NCBI RefSeq assembly: GCF_002934265.1
Contig: NZ_PTIX01000017.1
Span: 1 to 64,000, forward strand
Origin: Actinokineospora auranticolor
GTDB lineage: Bacteria > Actinomycetota > Actinomycetes > Mycobacteriales > Pseudonocardiaceae
Direction of reading: 5' to 3'
Length of the DNA stretch: 64,000 nt
A program made the translations under genes and the position numbers. The notes under the pieces were generated by a model. That model had not been told where the DNA came from and searched no databases. It saw nothing but the letters and a program-made list of their open reading frames with translations. This document shows, one piece after another, positions 30,299 through 38,743 of the stretch; position 1 is the stretch's first letter, and each line of letters begins with the position of its first letter.

Positions 30299-31000
30299 AT
30301 GATTCGCTACGCGCGACGGCTCGCGCTCGGTGCCGCCTGCCTGCTGCTCGTCGGCTGTTCGAGCACCACGAACGGGGAGACCGTCCCCGGTGGGACCCGG
30401 GCCGCGGACCCGCGGGCGAGCGGATCGAGCGAGGAGCCCACCACGTCGGGGGGCAAGGCCGACCCGACGGCGCGGATCAAGGGCGTGCTGTCGCTGAAGT
30501 ACAAGGCGGGCCAGCACGTGAAGAGCCCCCAGCGGGTCGCCTACGACCACACGCCCCCGCTGGGCGGCCCGCACGACCAGCTGTGGGCCCCGTGCAACGG
30601 TGTCGTCTACAAGAAGGCGGTGCGCACGGAGAACGTCGTGCACTCGCTCGAGCACGGCGCCGTGTGGCTGACCTACGACCCGAAGAAGGTCAAGGACGCC
30701 GACCTCGCCACGCTGGTCAAGAAGGTCGACGGCCAGCCGTACTCGGTGCTCTCGCCCTACCCGGGCCAGCCGACGGCGGTGTCGGTGCAGGCGTGGGGCA
30801 GGCAGGTGCAGGTCGACGGGGTCGACGACCCGCGCATCGACCAGTTCATCACCGCCACCCGCGGCAACCCGGACCTGGCCCCCGAGGCGGGCGCGCGCTG
30901 CGACGAGGCGGACCCGGAGGCGTTCAGCCAGGACAACCCGCCGCCGTTCGACCCGACGCCGCCGGGGCCCGACGCGGTGCCGGTCGGCGGCGGGTCCTGA
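30299..31000 (+). CDS. DUF3105 lipoprotein
   Basis: A 233-aa protein. Lipobox LLVGC with Cys20 as the lipidated residue, then a Ser/Thr/Gly linker and a DUF3105 domain (VAYDHTPPLGGPHDQLWAPCNGVVY, VHSLEHGAVWLTYDP, LSPYPGQPTAVSVQAWGRQ). The HSLEHG and GGPH motifs could bind metal. It is a paralogue of the next gene. Function unknown; surface-anchored. Confidence 0.88.
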   Translation: MIRYARRLALGAACLLLVGCSSTTNGETVPGGTRAADPRASGSSEEPTTSGGKADPTARIKGVLSLKYKAGQHVKSPQRVAYDHTPPLGGPHDQLWAPCNGVVYKKAVRTENVVHSLEHGAVWLTYDPKKVKDADLATLVKKVDGQPYSVLSPYPGQPTAVSVQAWGRQVQVDGVDDPRIDQFITATRGNPDLAPEAGARCDEADPEAFSQDNPPPFDPTPPGPDAVPVGGGS

Positions 31001-31150
31001 CCCGTTCCCGTTTTCCCGTTCGGGTCGGCTGACCAGCCGGTTCACGTGGCCGTTGACACCCACCAGACACCGGTTCCCTAGACTTGGCCACCGCACCCAC
31101 CTGGTGCGTCCCCTGCAGCGGGGAGCCGACGCGAGGGTCCGAGGGACGGC

Positions 31151-32020
31151 ATGGCCAGCGGAACGAAGAAGAACGGCCCCAAGGGGGGCAAGGGCGGCGT
31201 GGACGCGGTCAAGGCCGCGCGCTCGTCCGTGGTGTCCAAGAAGGGCGCGCCCTGGGGGCTGATCGCGGGCATCACCGCCATCGCGCTGCTGGCGGGCGGG
31301 GTGTTCACCTACGCCTTCGTCAAGATCAACGCGGCCAAGGAGTTCACCGCCTCCGACGACAACAAGGACCCGTCGGAGAACATCAACGGGGTGCTGCGGA
31401 TCAAGTACACCTCCGGCCAGCACGTCGAGGCCACCCAGCGGGTCGCCTACGACCAGAGCCCGCCCTTCGGCGGGCCGCACGACGGCGTGTGGGCCGACTG
31501 CTCCGGTGTGGTGTACCCGTCGGCGGTGCGCAACGAGAACATGGTGCACGCGCTCGAGCACGGGTCGGTGTGGATCGCCTACAACCCGGACAAGGTGCAG
31601 GGCGAGCAGCTGGACAAGCTGAAGACGCGGGTGGACGGCAAGCCGTACATGGTGATGTCGCCGTACCCCGGCCTGGACAAGCCGATCTCGCTGCAGTCGT
31701 GGGGCCACCAGCTCAAGGTCGACAGCGCCGATGACGAGCGGGTCGACCAGTTCATCAAGTCGCTGCGGACCAACAGCTACCTGACCCCCGAGCCGGGTGG
31801 CCGCTGCGACAGCAACCAGACCGGGTTCGACCCGTCCAACCCGCCGCCGTTCGTCGCCGAGAAGCCCGGCGCGGACGCGATCCCCATGGACGGCAAGGGT
31901 TCCAGCCCGGCGGCCTCCGAGGGCGCGATGATCCCGACGACCGCGGTCTCCGCGCCCGGGTCCGCCCCGGCATCGGCCCCGGCGCCCGCCTCCGCGACCT
32001 CCGTCCCGTCGTCGCAGTGA
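31151..32020 (+). CDS. DUF3105 membrane-anchored protein
   Basis: A 289-aa protein. A Lys/Gly-rich cytoplasmic N-terminus precedes one membrane helix (residues about 35-59), an external DUF3105 domain (VAYDQSPPFGGPHDGVWADCSG, VHALEHGSVWIAYNPD, MSPYPGLDKPISLQSWGHQ) and a Pro/Ala/Ser tail. Closely related to the lipoprotein upstream, indicating tandem duplication with different anchoring. Its stop overlaps the DUF305 gene by GTGA. Confidence 0.9.
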   Translation: MASGTKKNGPKGGKGGVDAVKAARSSVVSKKGAPWGLIAGITAIALLAGGVFTYAFVKINAAKEFTASDDNKDPSENINGVLRIKYTSGQHVEATQRVAYDQSPPFGGPHDGVWADCSGVVYPSAVRNENMVHALEHGSVWIAYNPDKVQGEQLDKLKTRVDGKPYMVMSPYPGLDKPISLQSWGHQLKVDSADDERVDQFIKSLRTNSYLTPEPGGRCDSNQTGFDPSNPPPFVAEKPGADAIPMDGKGSSPAASEGAMIPTTAVSAPGSAPASAPAPASATSVPSSQ

Positions 32021-32703
32021 CCGAACAGCCGGAGGACAGCGAGCTCCCCTCGACCCAGGGGGCTCGCCGGTCCGGTCTCGTCTACGCGATCGCGGCCCTG
32101 GTGGTCCTGCTCGTCGGCGCCGCCGCGGGCATGCTGATCACCCTGGCCGCGGTCGGCGGTGACGACGAGCACCCCGGCCCCGACTCGATCGACGTCGGGT
32201 TCTCCCAGGACATGCGGGTGCACCACCTGCAGGCCATCACGATGGCGGGCCTGGCCAGGGACCGCAGCGACGACGCCGAGGTCCGCCAGCTGGCCTTCGA
32301 CATCGAGTCGACCCAGCTGGACCAGAGCGGCCAGTTCAGCGGCTGGCTGACGGCCTGGGGTCAGCCGACCCTGGCCCCCACGGACCAGCCCCACATGCGC
32401 TGGATGGCCACCGCCCACTCCCACGGCGGCGGCGCGGGCGTCGACCTGATGCCCGGGATGGCGACGAGCGAGGAACTGGCCAAGCTCCGCGGCCTGCAGG
32501 GCAAGGAGTTCAACGTCTACTTCCTCCAGCTCATGCTCCGCCACCACCAGGGCGGGCTGGAGATGGCGTCGTACGCGGCGGACCACGCGAGGGCCGACTA
32601 CGTGCGCAACCTGGCCCGCAAGATCCAGGAGGGCCAGCGCGCCGAGACCGGCCTGCTGACCAGGATGCTGAGCGACCGGGGCGGCTCACCGCTGCCCAAC
32701 TAG
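32017..32703 (+). CDS. DUF305 membrane-anchored protein
   Basis: A 228-aa protein from GTG 32017, overlapping the DUF3105 stop by 4 bp. One membrane helix (AIAALVVLLVGAAAGMLITLAA) and a duplicated ferritin-like DUF305 domain with FSQDMRVHHLQAITMA and FLQLMLRHHQGGLEMA; the paired DMxxHH-like motifs suggest metal (often copper) binding. Coupling to DUF3105 suggests a shared envelope function, possibly in metal handling. Confidence 0.88.
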   Translation: MTEQPEDSELPSTQGARRSGLVYAIAALVVLLVGAAAGMLITLAAVGGDDEHPGPDSIDVGFSQDMRVHHLQAITMAGLARDRSDDAEVRQLAFDIESTQLDQSGQFSGWLTAWGQPTLAPTDQPHMRWMATAHSHGGGAGVDLMPGMATSEELAKLRGLQGKEFNVYFLQLMLRHHQGGLEMASYAADHARADYVRNLARKIQEGQRAETGLLTRMLSDRGGSPLPN

Positions 32704-32713
32704 CGGACCACGG

Positions 32714-32750
32714 AAATGGCCGGCCTCGGATCAGTCGAGACCGGCCATTT
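32714..32750 (+). terminator. Hairpin after DUF305 gene
   Basis: Arms 32714-32728 and 32736-32750 pair over 15 positions with one mismatch; 10 nt downstream of the stop codon. Confidence 0.7.
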
Positions 32751-32801
32751 CTGATCTCGCGCCCCGGAAGGCTCCATCCCCATCCGCTGCGGTTGTCCAC
32801 A

Positions 32802-33664
32802 GAGGCTTATTCAGCGGCGTAGAAGCAGAGGGCGATAACGGCCGATATGGTGTCGGTGAAAGTGTCGGTGGGACGCCGGTAGTCGGTGTGGAGAACACGC
32901 CAGGTTTTGAGTTGGGCGATGGCGCGTTCGACCACGACTCGGAGGGAGTTGTGGTGTCGGTTGAACTCCACTTCCCAGTCGGGTTGTTCTCGGTTTCTGG
33001 GTTTTCTGATCGGGGTCAGGATGCCGCTGCCGATGTAGCCCTTGTCGCCGAGCCGGGCGCTGGGCTCTCGTCCGTCGAGAACCCGCGAGGCGTTCAGGCC
33101 GACGATGTCGTTACGGGATCCCGGCCTAGGATCCGACACCCATCTCGGACGTCCGTCCGGCGTGCACACGACCTGGACGGTGAGCCCGGTCGTGCGGTGT
33201 GTCCCGGAGAACAACTCCGGACGGGAAGCCCAGGACCAGCACGGCAGCAGTGTCCCATCCACTATGGGGGAATTGCGGTCGTCGAGATCGTCGGCCGTCG
33301 GAACGCACTGTTCGAGCACGCCGGCCAACAATGGTGTCACCGCCGCGATCGCCCGACTGATCGTCGGCTGTGACACCTCGAACGCTTCCGCCAAACTCCG
33401 CTTGAACCCGATTCCGCCGCAAGTACGCCAACGTGACCACCACGGAGCGATATAAACCCAGAACCGGCGGCCACAGGCGAATCGATTCGCTGATGGCTTC
33501 GCGGATCAGAGCACACAATTCTTCGGCACGGTCTCGCACGAGGCCGGTTGTGTGATACATGGAGGCGGTCCGTTTTCGAGAACCAGGTGTGGTAACTGAA
33601 TTCTCTCAAACGGGCCGCCACCTCTTACTTTTGGTTACTCACCCCGGGGTTGTGAATAAGCCTC
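32802..33664 (-). mobile_element. IS5-type insertion sequence, 863 bp
   Basis: Terminal inverted repeats GAGGCTTATTCA (32802-32813) and TGAATAAGCCTC (33653-33664) are perfect over 12 bp. The bases flanking the element are ACA on both sides (32799-32801 and 33665-33667), consistent with a 3-bp target duplication. The transposase stop codon lies within the left repeat. Size, single transposase and short duplication fit the IS427-like part of the IS5 family. The transposase reading frame is broken (see next entry). Confidence 0.85.
32807..33560 (-). pseudogene. IS5-type DDE transposase, frameshifted
   Basis: The protein starts at ATG 33560 (MYHTTGLVRDRAEELC...). It continues in a second frame from about 33395 (LAEAFEVSQPTISRAIAAVTP) to 32807. 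The join needs a +1 shift at GAGTTTGGCGG, which reads as one extra T relative to the expected GAG TTG GCG. The catalytic triad is present in the second frame (VDGTLLPCWSW, GDKGYIGSG, VVERAIAQLKTW). A +1 shift is unusual for programmed IS frameshifting, so a disabling insertion or a sequencing error is more likely. Confidence 0.8.
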
Positions 33665-34044
33665 ACAGGCGCCGAACAACGGCTTCCGACCCGCCGGGCA
33701 TTCCAAATAGGATCAGAAATAGGGGTTCCCCCTATTGCGGGGGACCCCTCGCGGGCGCTGAAGGACCGGTAGAGCGGATTGAGGCTGCGGGCGCCTGCCA
33801 GGCCGGCAAGGTGCGGATCCTGGCTGGAGATCCAGAACGAGTACCGCCGCGTTCGGAGCGCTCGTCGCGCGACTGAACGGCCGCCACGTGGACCGCTACC
33901 GCAGGCTTCTGTTGGGCAGGTCGGCCGTGAACCCGCCACCAGACCTGCGGCTGACAAGCCCGGTCGCTGCCCTGAACGAGCGGGCGCCCGCTGGGCCTCG
34001 CAAACGTTCGCGGCGGGGCCGTGGAGCCGCCGGGCCTGGAGCAG
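33665..34044. other. Non-coding stretch next to IS element
   Basis: No credible gene on either strand. It holds a hairpin at 33721-33749 (arms 33721-33732 and 33739-33749, one bulged base, 6-nt loop) resembling a terminator. The remainder has no structure I can name. Confidence 0.4.
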
Positions 34045-34064
34045 GTCTGCCCGATCAGGCAGAC
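34045..34064 (-). terminator. Hairpin after CDF transporter gene
   Basis: GTCTGCC (34045-34051) and GGCAGAC (34058-34064) pair perfectly around a 6-nt loop, 11 nt beyond the transporter stop. Confidence 0.55.
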
Positions 34065-34074
34065 ATGCTTCCCC

Positions 34075-34992
34075 TCACCAGGACAGCTGCTTGCACTTCG
34101 AGGCCGCCGCCCGGTGCTCGACCTGGAGCGTCGCGTGCTCGATGCCGTAGTCGTGGTGCAGCAGCTCCCGCGCGGTGTCCAGGACACCGGCCTGGTCCGC
34201 GCACTCCGTCGTGGTCAGGTGGGCCGACGCCACCTCCATCCCCGACGTCAGCGTCCACACGTGCAGGTCGTGGACCTCGGCCACCCCCGGCACCCCGCCG
34301 AGCCGGGCCGCCAGCTCGTCCACGTCGACCCGCTCCGGGGCGTGCTGGAACAGGATCCGCAGGGCGCGGCGGGCGAGGGACCAGGTGCGGGGCAGGACCC
34401 ACAGGCCGATCGCGACGCCGATGATCGGGTCCGCCCAGCGCCAGCCGGTGGCCAGCGTGATCAGGGCGCTGACCAGCACGCCGAGTGAGCCGATGAGGTC
34501 GGCGACGACCTCCAGGTACGCCCCGCGCACGTTGATGCTCTCCTGCGCGCCGTCGCGCAGCAGGAAGAACGACACGACGTTCGCCGCGAGGCCCGCGGTC
34601 GCCGCCAGCAGCACGGGCAGGCCCGCCACCTCGGGCGGGTCGGTGAAGCGCTCGACGGCCTCGTACACCACGTACGCCGCCACGCCGAACAGCAGCACCG
34701 CGTTCGCCAGCGCGGCGAGCACCTCGGCCCGGTACAGCCCGAAGGTGCGCCCCGGCTTGCTGCGGGCCCGCCGCGCGACCACGATCGCGGCCAGCGCGAG
34801 GCCGACCCCGACGACGTCGGTGAGCATGTGCGCGGCGTCGGAGATGAGCGCCAGCGACCCCGTGGCGACGCCGACGGCGAACTCCACCGCCATGATCGCC
34901 GCGGCGATGCCGAAGGCCACCCACAGCCTGCCCACCAGCCGCCCCGAGGCGCTGGCGGCGGCGGTCGTGCCGTGCCCGTGACCGTGTCCCAC
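34075..34992 (-). CDS. Cation diffusion facilitator (Zn/Cd/Co exporter, CzcD/ZitB-like)
   Basis: A 305-aa protein: His-rich N-terminus (MGHGHGHG), six membrane helices, and metal-site motifs LISDAAHMLTDVVG in helix 2 and YLEVVADLIGSLG in helix 5, then a cytoplasmic C-terminal domain (GVAEVHDLHVWTLTSG) typical of CDF proteins. It would export divalent metal in exchange for protons. Monocistronic, with a candidate ArsR-type palindrome upstream. Confidence 0.94.
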   Translation of the reverse strand: MGHGHGHGTTAAASASGRLVGRLWVAFGIAAAIMAVEFAVGVATGSLALISDAAHMLTDVVGVGLALAAIVVARRARSKPGRTFGLYRAEVLAALANAVLLFGVAAYVVYEAVERFTDPPEVAGLPVLLAATAGLAANVVSFFLLRDGAQESINVRGAYLEVVADLIGSLGVLVSALITLATGWRWADPIIGVAIGLWVLPRTWSLARRALRILFQHAPERVDVDELAARLGGVPGVAEVHDLHVWTLTSGMEVASAHLTTTECADQAGVLDTARELLHHDYGIEHATLQVEHRAAASKCKQLSW

Positions 34993-35022
34993 GACTGTCC
35001 CCTTCCCGACTCGCCGAACATA

Positions 35023-35041
35023 TAGTCACATGCGCATAAGT
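35023..35041 (-). promoter_or_regulatory. Candidate metalloregulator site upstream of CDF gene
   Basis: An ATGCGCAT palindrome embedded in CACATGCGCATAAGTG, about 35-45 bp upstream of the transporter start, next to an AT-rich stretch (ATATAG). ArsR/SmtB-type sites in actinobacteria often have such cores. No regulator gene is adjacent, so this is tentative. Confidence 0.35.
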
Positions 35042-35141
35042 GCAACGGGGTGTGACCCGATCGGCGCTGAACGCCACTCGAACGAGGGATCATGCTGGCT
35101 GAGGTCCCAGAGGCTTGTCAGCGCTCTGGTAAACGGGAACC

Positions 35142-36272
35142 GTGGTTACCACTTCGCGCACGGCCGAGCCGGGGGGCGCGCGCCCGGTCACCGCACTGGC
35201 GCTCGTGCTGCTGTCCATCGCCACGGCCGCCGCCCAGGCCTCCGGCCCCGTGTCCCCGCCCGCCCGCGCGGACGCCCCACCACCCAAGGTCGCGGGCCCC
35301 TACCCGACGGCCGCCGCGCACGGTGAGGCCCAGCGGGCCGAGCCCGCGCCGGTCGGTCCGATAGCCCAGATCCCGGAGCCCGCGCCGGTCGCGCGGACGC
35401 AGGTCCCGCGCGCGTACCCGGCGCCGGTGGGCGAGCAGGGCATCCCGCGCAACATGCTCGCGGCGTACCGGCGCGCCGAGGGCGCGGTCGGCAAGGCGTG
35501 CGGGCTGCGCTGGTACCACCTGGCCGCGATCGGCCGCGTGGAGTCCGGGCACGCGCGCGGCGGCCAGGCGACGCCGGAGGGCGACACGGCGCCGCACATC
35601 CTCGGCCCGGTGCTGTCGGGCGCGCCGGGCGTGGCCGCGATCGCCGACACCGACGGCGGCGAGTTCGACGACGACCCGGTGTGGGACCGCGCGGTGGGTC
35701 CGATGCAGTTCATCCCGTCGACCTGGCGCAAGTACGGCGCGGACGGCAACAAGGACGGCAAGTCGGACCCGAACAACATCTACGACGCGGCCGTCGCCGC
35801 CGCCCGGTACCTGTGCTCCGGCGGGCTGGACCTGACCAAGCCGGACGACCTGGGCGCGGCGATCTTCCGGTACAACAACTCCGGCGACTACGTGGTCGCG
35901 GTGACGACGTGGATGACGGCGTACTCGAACGGCGTCACGCCGGTCCCGCCCGCGCCGCCGGTCGTCGACCCGGTCGCGGAGCAGCCCGCGCCGCCGCCGG
36001 AGCCGGATCCGGTGCCCGCGCCGACGGAGTCGGTCGAACCGACGCCGTCCGCCGAGACGCTGGCGGAGGCGACCCCTTCGCCGGACGCGTCGTCCGAGCC
36101 GCCCGCGGGGTCGGAGCCCGCCGAGTCGCCGTCGCCGTCGGTGGAGCCCAGCGCGGAGCCGTCGGCGGAACCGGCGCCCGCGGGACGGCCCGCGCCGCTG
36201 CGGCTGTGCGCCGTGGGCGTGGAGTCGACGCCGGAGGCGCCGTGCCGGGCCCGCGAGCGGCCGACCGGGTGA
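35142..36272 (+). CDS. Secreted lytic transglycosylase
   Basis: A 376-aa protein from GTG 35142. N-terminal signal/anchor (VTALALVLLSIATAAAQASG), Pro/Ala linker, then a MltB/SLT-type domain: RWYHLAAIGRVESGHARGG with catalytic Glu134, and VGPMQFIPSTWRKYGADGN. A long Pro/Glu/Ser-rich C-terminal tail (residues about 270-350) probably spans the wall. It cleaves peptidoglycan glycan strands to form 1,6-anhydro ends. Similar to the exported transglycosylases of mycobacteria. Confidence 0.9.
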   Translation: MVTTSRTAEPGGARPVTALALVLLSIATAAAQASGPVSPPARADAPPPKVAGPYPTAAAHGEAQRAEPAPVGPIAQIPEPAPVARTQVPRAYPAPVGEQGIPRNMLAAYRRAEGAVGKACGLRWYHLAAIGRVESGHARGGQATPEGDTAPHILGPVLSGAPGVAAIADTDGGEFDDDPVWDRAVGPMQFIPSTWRKYGADGNKDGKSDPNNIYDAAVAAARYLCSGGLDLTKPDDLGAAIFRYNNSGDYVVAVTTWMTAYSNGVTPVPPAPPVVDPVAEQPAPPPEPDPVPAPTESVEPTPSAETLAEATPSPDASSEPPAGSEPAESPSPSVEPSAEPSAEPAPAGRPAPLRLCAVGVESTPEAPCRARERPTG

Positions 36273-36279
36273 AGACGTC

Positions 36280-36307
36280 GGGCCGCGCACCTCGCGGTGC
36301 GCGGCCC
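36280..36307. terminator. Bidirectional hairpin terminator
   Basis: Perfect 12-bp arms 36280-36291 and 36296-36307 with a 4-nt loop, between the convergent transglycosylase (ends 36272) and ATPase (ends 36328) genes. Confidence 0.75.
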
Positions 36308-36327
36308 GATCACGACCCCCGGGGGTG

Positions 36328-37428
36328 TCAGATGAGCCGGTCGCCGGACTCGGGGTGGAACAGGTGGATCTCGGACGGGTCGCGCAGCACGACGCGCGCG
36401 GTCTGGCCCAGCTGCGGCGGCGTGCGGCCGTCGACGCGCAGGACCAGGCGGGGGCCGTCGGGGTCGTGCGCGACGGAGCCGTGCACCAAGGCGTCGGCGC
36501 CGAGCTCCTCGACCAGCTCGACGACGAGGTCGAGGGCGTTGGGCGAGCCGGGGGACACGAGGCCGAGCGACTCGGGGCGGACGCCGACGGTCACCTCGGA
36601 CAGGTTCTCGCGCTGCACGGCGGCGAAGGTCTCGCGGGTCAGCGGGACGTCGAGCTCACCGATGCGCACGGTGCCGTTGCCGACGCGCGCGGAGCGCAGG
36701 TTCATCGACGGCGAGCCCATGAAGCCCGCGACGAAGGCGTTGACCGGGCGGTCGTAGAGGGCGCGGGGGGTGTCGCACTGCTGGAGGATGCCGTCCTTGA
36801 GCACCGCGACGCGGTGGCCCATGGTCATGGCCTCGACCTGGTCGTGCGTGACGTAGATGGTGGTGGTGCCCAGGCGGCGCTGGATGTTGGCGATGTTCGC
36901 CCGGGTCTCGACGCGCAGCTTGGCGTCGAGGTTGGACAGCGGCTCGTCCATCAGGAAGACGGCGGGCTCGCGGACGATGGCCCGGCCCATGGCCACGCGC
37001 TGGCGCTGGCCGCCGGAGAGCGCCTTCGGCTTGCGGGCGAGGTAGTTCTCCAGGTCGAGCATCTTCGCCGCCTCGGTCACCTTCTCGGCGATGACCTGCT
37101 TCGACAGCCCCTGCAGCTTGAGCGCGAAACCCATGTTCTGGGCGACGGTCATGTGCGGGTAGAGCGCGTAGGACTGGAACACCATCGCGATGTCGCGTCC
37201 CTTGGGGGGCACAGCGGTCACGTCCCGGTCCCCGATCCGGATCGCGCCCTCGTCGACGTCCTCGAGCCCGGCCAGCATCCGCAGCGCCGTCGACTTGCCG
37301 GAGCCCGACGGCCCCACCAGAACCAGGAACTCCCCGTCCTCGATCGACAGGTTGAGCCCATCGACCGCCCGCACCGGCGGGGACCCGGGGTACACCCTCG
37401 ACGCTGCCTCGTACCGGACCTCGGCCAC
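36328..37428 (-). CDS. msiK: Orphan sugar ABC transporter ATPase (MsiK/UgpC type)
   Basis: A 366-aa ATPase: Walker A GPSGSGKST, Q-loop FQSYALYPHMTV, signature LSGGQRQRVAMGRA, Walker B FLMDEPLSNLD, and a C-terminal OB/TOBE region (VGVRPESLGL) as in MalK/UgpC. No permease or binding-protein genes are adjacent; in Streptomyces the homologous orphan MsiK energises several sugar ABC importers, and the same role is inferred. The symbol rests on this resemblance. Confidence 0.85.
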   Translation of the reverse strand: MAEVRYEAASRVYPGSPPVRAVDGLNLSIEDGEFLVLVGPSGSGKSTALRMLAGLEDVDEGAIRIGDRDVTAVPPKGRDIAMVFQSYALYPHMTVAQNMGFALKLQGLSKQVIAEKVTEAAKMLDLENYLARKPKALSGGQRQRVAMGRAIVREPAVFLMDEPLSNLDAKLRVETRANIANIQRRLGTTTIYVTHDQVEAMTMGHRVAVLKDGILQQCDTPRALYDRPVNAFVAGFMGSPSMNLRSARVGNGTVRIGELDVPLTRETFAAVQRENLSEVTVGVRPESLGLVSPGSPNALDLVVELVEELGADALVHGSVAHDPDGPRLVLRVDGRTPPQLGQTARVVLRDPSEIHLFHPESGDRLI

Positions 37429-37679
37429 AACACCCTCCTAGCCGTCGCGTCCGAATGGATTCAGACGCCCTGAGAGGCCAGAATGCCTCAGCAATCGAGG
37501 TGTGACCTTAGAGGCACCCCGCGAAAAGGTCCAGACCACTTCCCCGGCCGTCTCCCGACCGTGACCCATCGCGAGGGAAAACCCCCAGGTCAACACCACA
37601 ACCCCAAAACTAGGCCCCCACCCCCGAGCCCGCCACCCCCGATGCGCTACGCTTCCCCCCGTCGCCACGGCGACCGGCC

Positions 37680-37751
37680 GCCCCCGTAGCTCAGGGGATA
37701 GAGCACCGCCCTCCGGAGGCGGGAGCGCAGGTTCGAATCCTGCCGGGGGCA
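37680..37751 (+). tRNA. tRNA-Arg (anticodon CCG)
   Basis: A complete cloverleaf: acceptor GCCCCCG pairing with CGGGGGC, D-arm GCTC/GAGC, anticodon stem CCGCC/GGCGG with loop CTCCGGA (anticodon CCG), T-arm GCAGG TTCGAAT CCTGC, discriminator A. CCA is not encoded. A heterogeneous region rich in repeats and IS elements begins directly after it. Confidence 0.95.
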
Positions 37752-38142
37752 CGAGACTCTGGCGGCCTGTGTTCGCGGAAAGCGCGAACCGGGTCGCTCG
37801 TCATTTCTTCTGGGGTGCAACCCCAGACCCGCCCGGCGGGCTTCGCCCCCGGACCCCCAATCGGGACTCGTGTGGATGCTGCATGAGCCTACCGGGCGCA
37901 CGGGTCGTTCGTTGTTTTTTCTGGGGTGCGACCCGAAACCCGCTCGGGAGGCTTCGCCCCAATCGGCGTGCGTGTGGATGCCGTATATGGTTGAAGCAGG
38001 CTTAGTTGTGCTTGGAGTACATCTCGAAATGCACGTGCGGGCCGGTGCGCCAGTCGCTGGACGGGTAGCTGCCTGCCGTACCGAGTTGGGTTCACTGGAG
38101 AAGTGACGCACTCGCCCGGGTCCGCGCATGAGGGGGTCTACC
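37752..38142. other. Repeat-bearing non-coding stretch after tRNA-Arg
   Basis: No supported gene. It contains a short hairpin at about 37771-37789 (GTTCGCG...CGCGAAC) and the two direct repeats listed separately. I found no second copy of the tRNA 3' end in the window, so an integrated element with intact attachment sites is not shown. Confidence 0.5.
37791..37986 (+). repeat. Two degenerate direct repeats (about 94 and 85 bp)
   Basis: Copy 1 (37791-37884) and copy 2 (37902-37986) share GGGTCG(C/T)TCGT, TTCTGGGGTGC, a GGGCTTCGCCCC-like hairpin segment, AATCGG and GTGTGGATGC(T/C)G. Copy 2 lacks about 11 bp in the middle. Each can fold around its own inverted repeat. They look like dispersed genomic repeats rather than coding sequence. 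Confidence 0.7.
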
Positions 38143-38721
38143 GTGTGGCACATCGAGAGTTTCACCAGCACCGCGATGGTCGACCAGGTCCCGGTCAAGG
38201 CGATGTCGCCCGCCGACTTCGCCCGTGTGGTGGGGCTCGATGAGCGCACCTGCCACGATGGGAACATGCTGGAGATAACCGAGCCGATGAAGGCTGCGCT
38301 CGGCGAGCGGCTCAATTTCCGATTCGATCCGGAGTTGGACTATTTCGCCCACAATCTGGCCGACTTCGATGGCCAGGTCCTCCACGGCATGGCCAATTTC
38401 GCCGATGAACTCCTCCCATTCCAGGAGGAACACGGAAACCGACTGGTATTCGGCGTGGCCGACACGGACGTCGAGGATCACGAGTTGGCATTGCTGTTGA
38501 CCTCGCATTCGCGCTACCCGCGCCCACCACACGGCTTCGAGTTCACCGAGACGAGCCGGGAGGAGGTCCTGCGCGTCCTCCCCGAGGATGCCGACCTGAT
38601 CGCGCGGACATCCTCGGTGTTCACGGCCACCGAGGACTACGTGCTCCTGATCGACCGCGGCAGCGCAACCGTGACGCTCATCAAGGGCAAAGGTGACGTG
38701 ACGCCCGCTCCTGCGGGGTGA
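38143..38721 (+). CDS. Hypothetical protein, tandem paralogue A
   Basis: About 192 aa from GTG 38143, chosen because VWHIESFTS then aligns with the MWYIESYDR start of the next gene and AGGGGG lies 7-12 nt upstream. Acidic and soluble, no signal or membrane helix. Shared blocks with paralogue B: FARVVGLDE, FRFDPELDYF, GMANFADELLP, ELALLLTSHSRYPR and SSVFTATEDYVLLIDR. No family recognised. The location after the tRNA and before IS elements suggests accessory DNA. Confidence 0.75.
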   Translation: MWHIESFTSTAMVDQVPVKAMSPADFARVVGLDERTCHDGNMLEITEPMKAALGERLNFRFDPELDYFAHNLADFDGQVLHGMANFADELLPFQEEHGNRLVFGVADTDVEDHELALLLTSHSRYPRPPHGFEFTETSREEVLRVLPEDADLIARTSSVFTATEDYVLLIDRGSATVTLIKGKGDVTPAPAG

Positions 38722-38743
38722 CACGATCGGATCGGGAGGGGCC

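Noticed and set aside
33732-34187. Possible gene between the IS5 element and the CDF transporter
   Set aside because: Composition is that of a shadow frame of the transporter gene plus intergenic DNA, with no recognisable domain.
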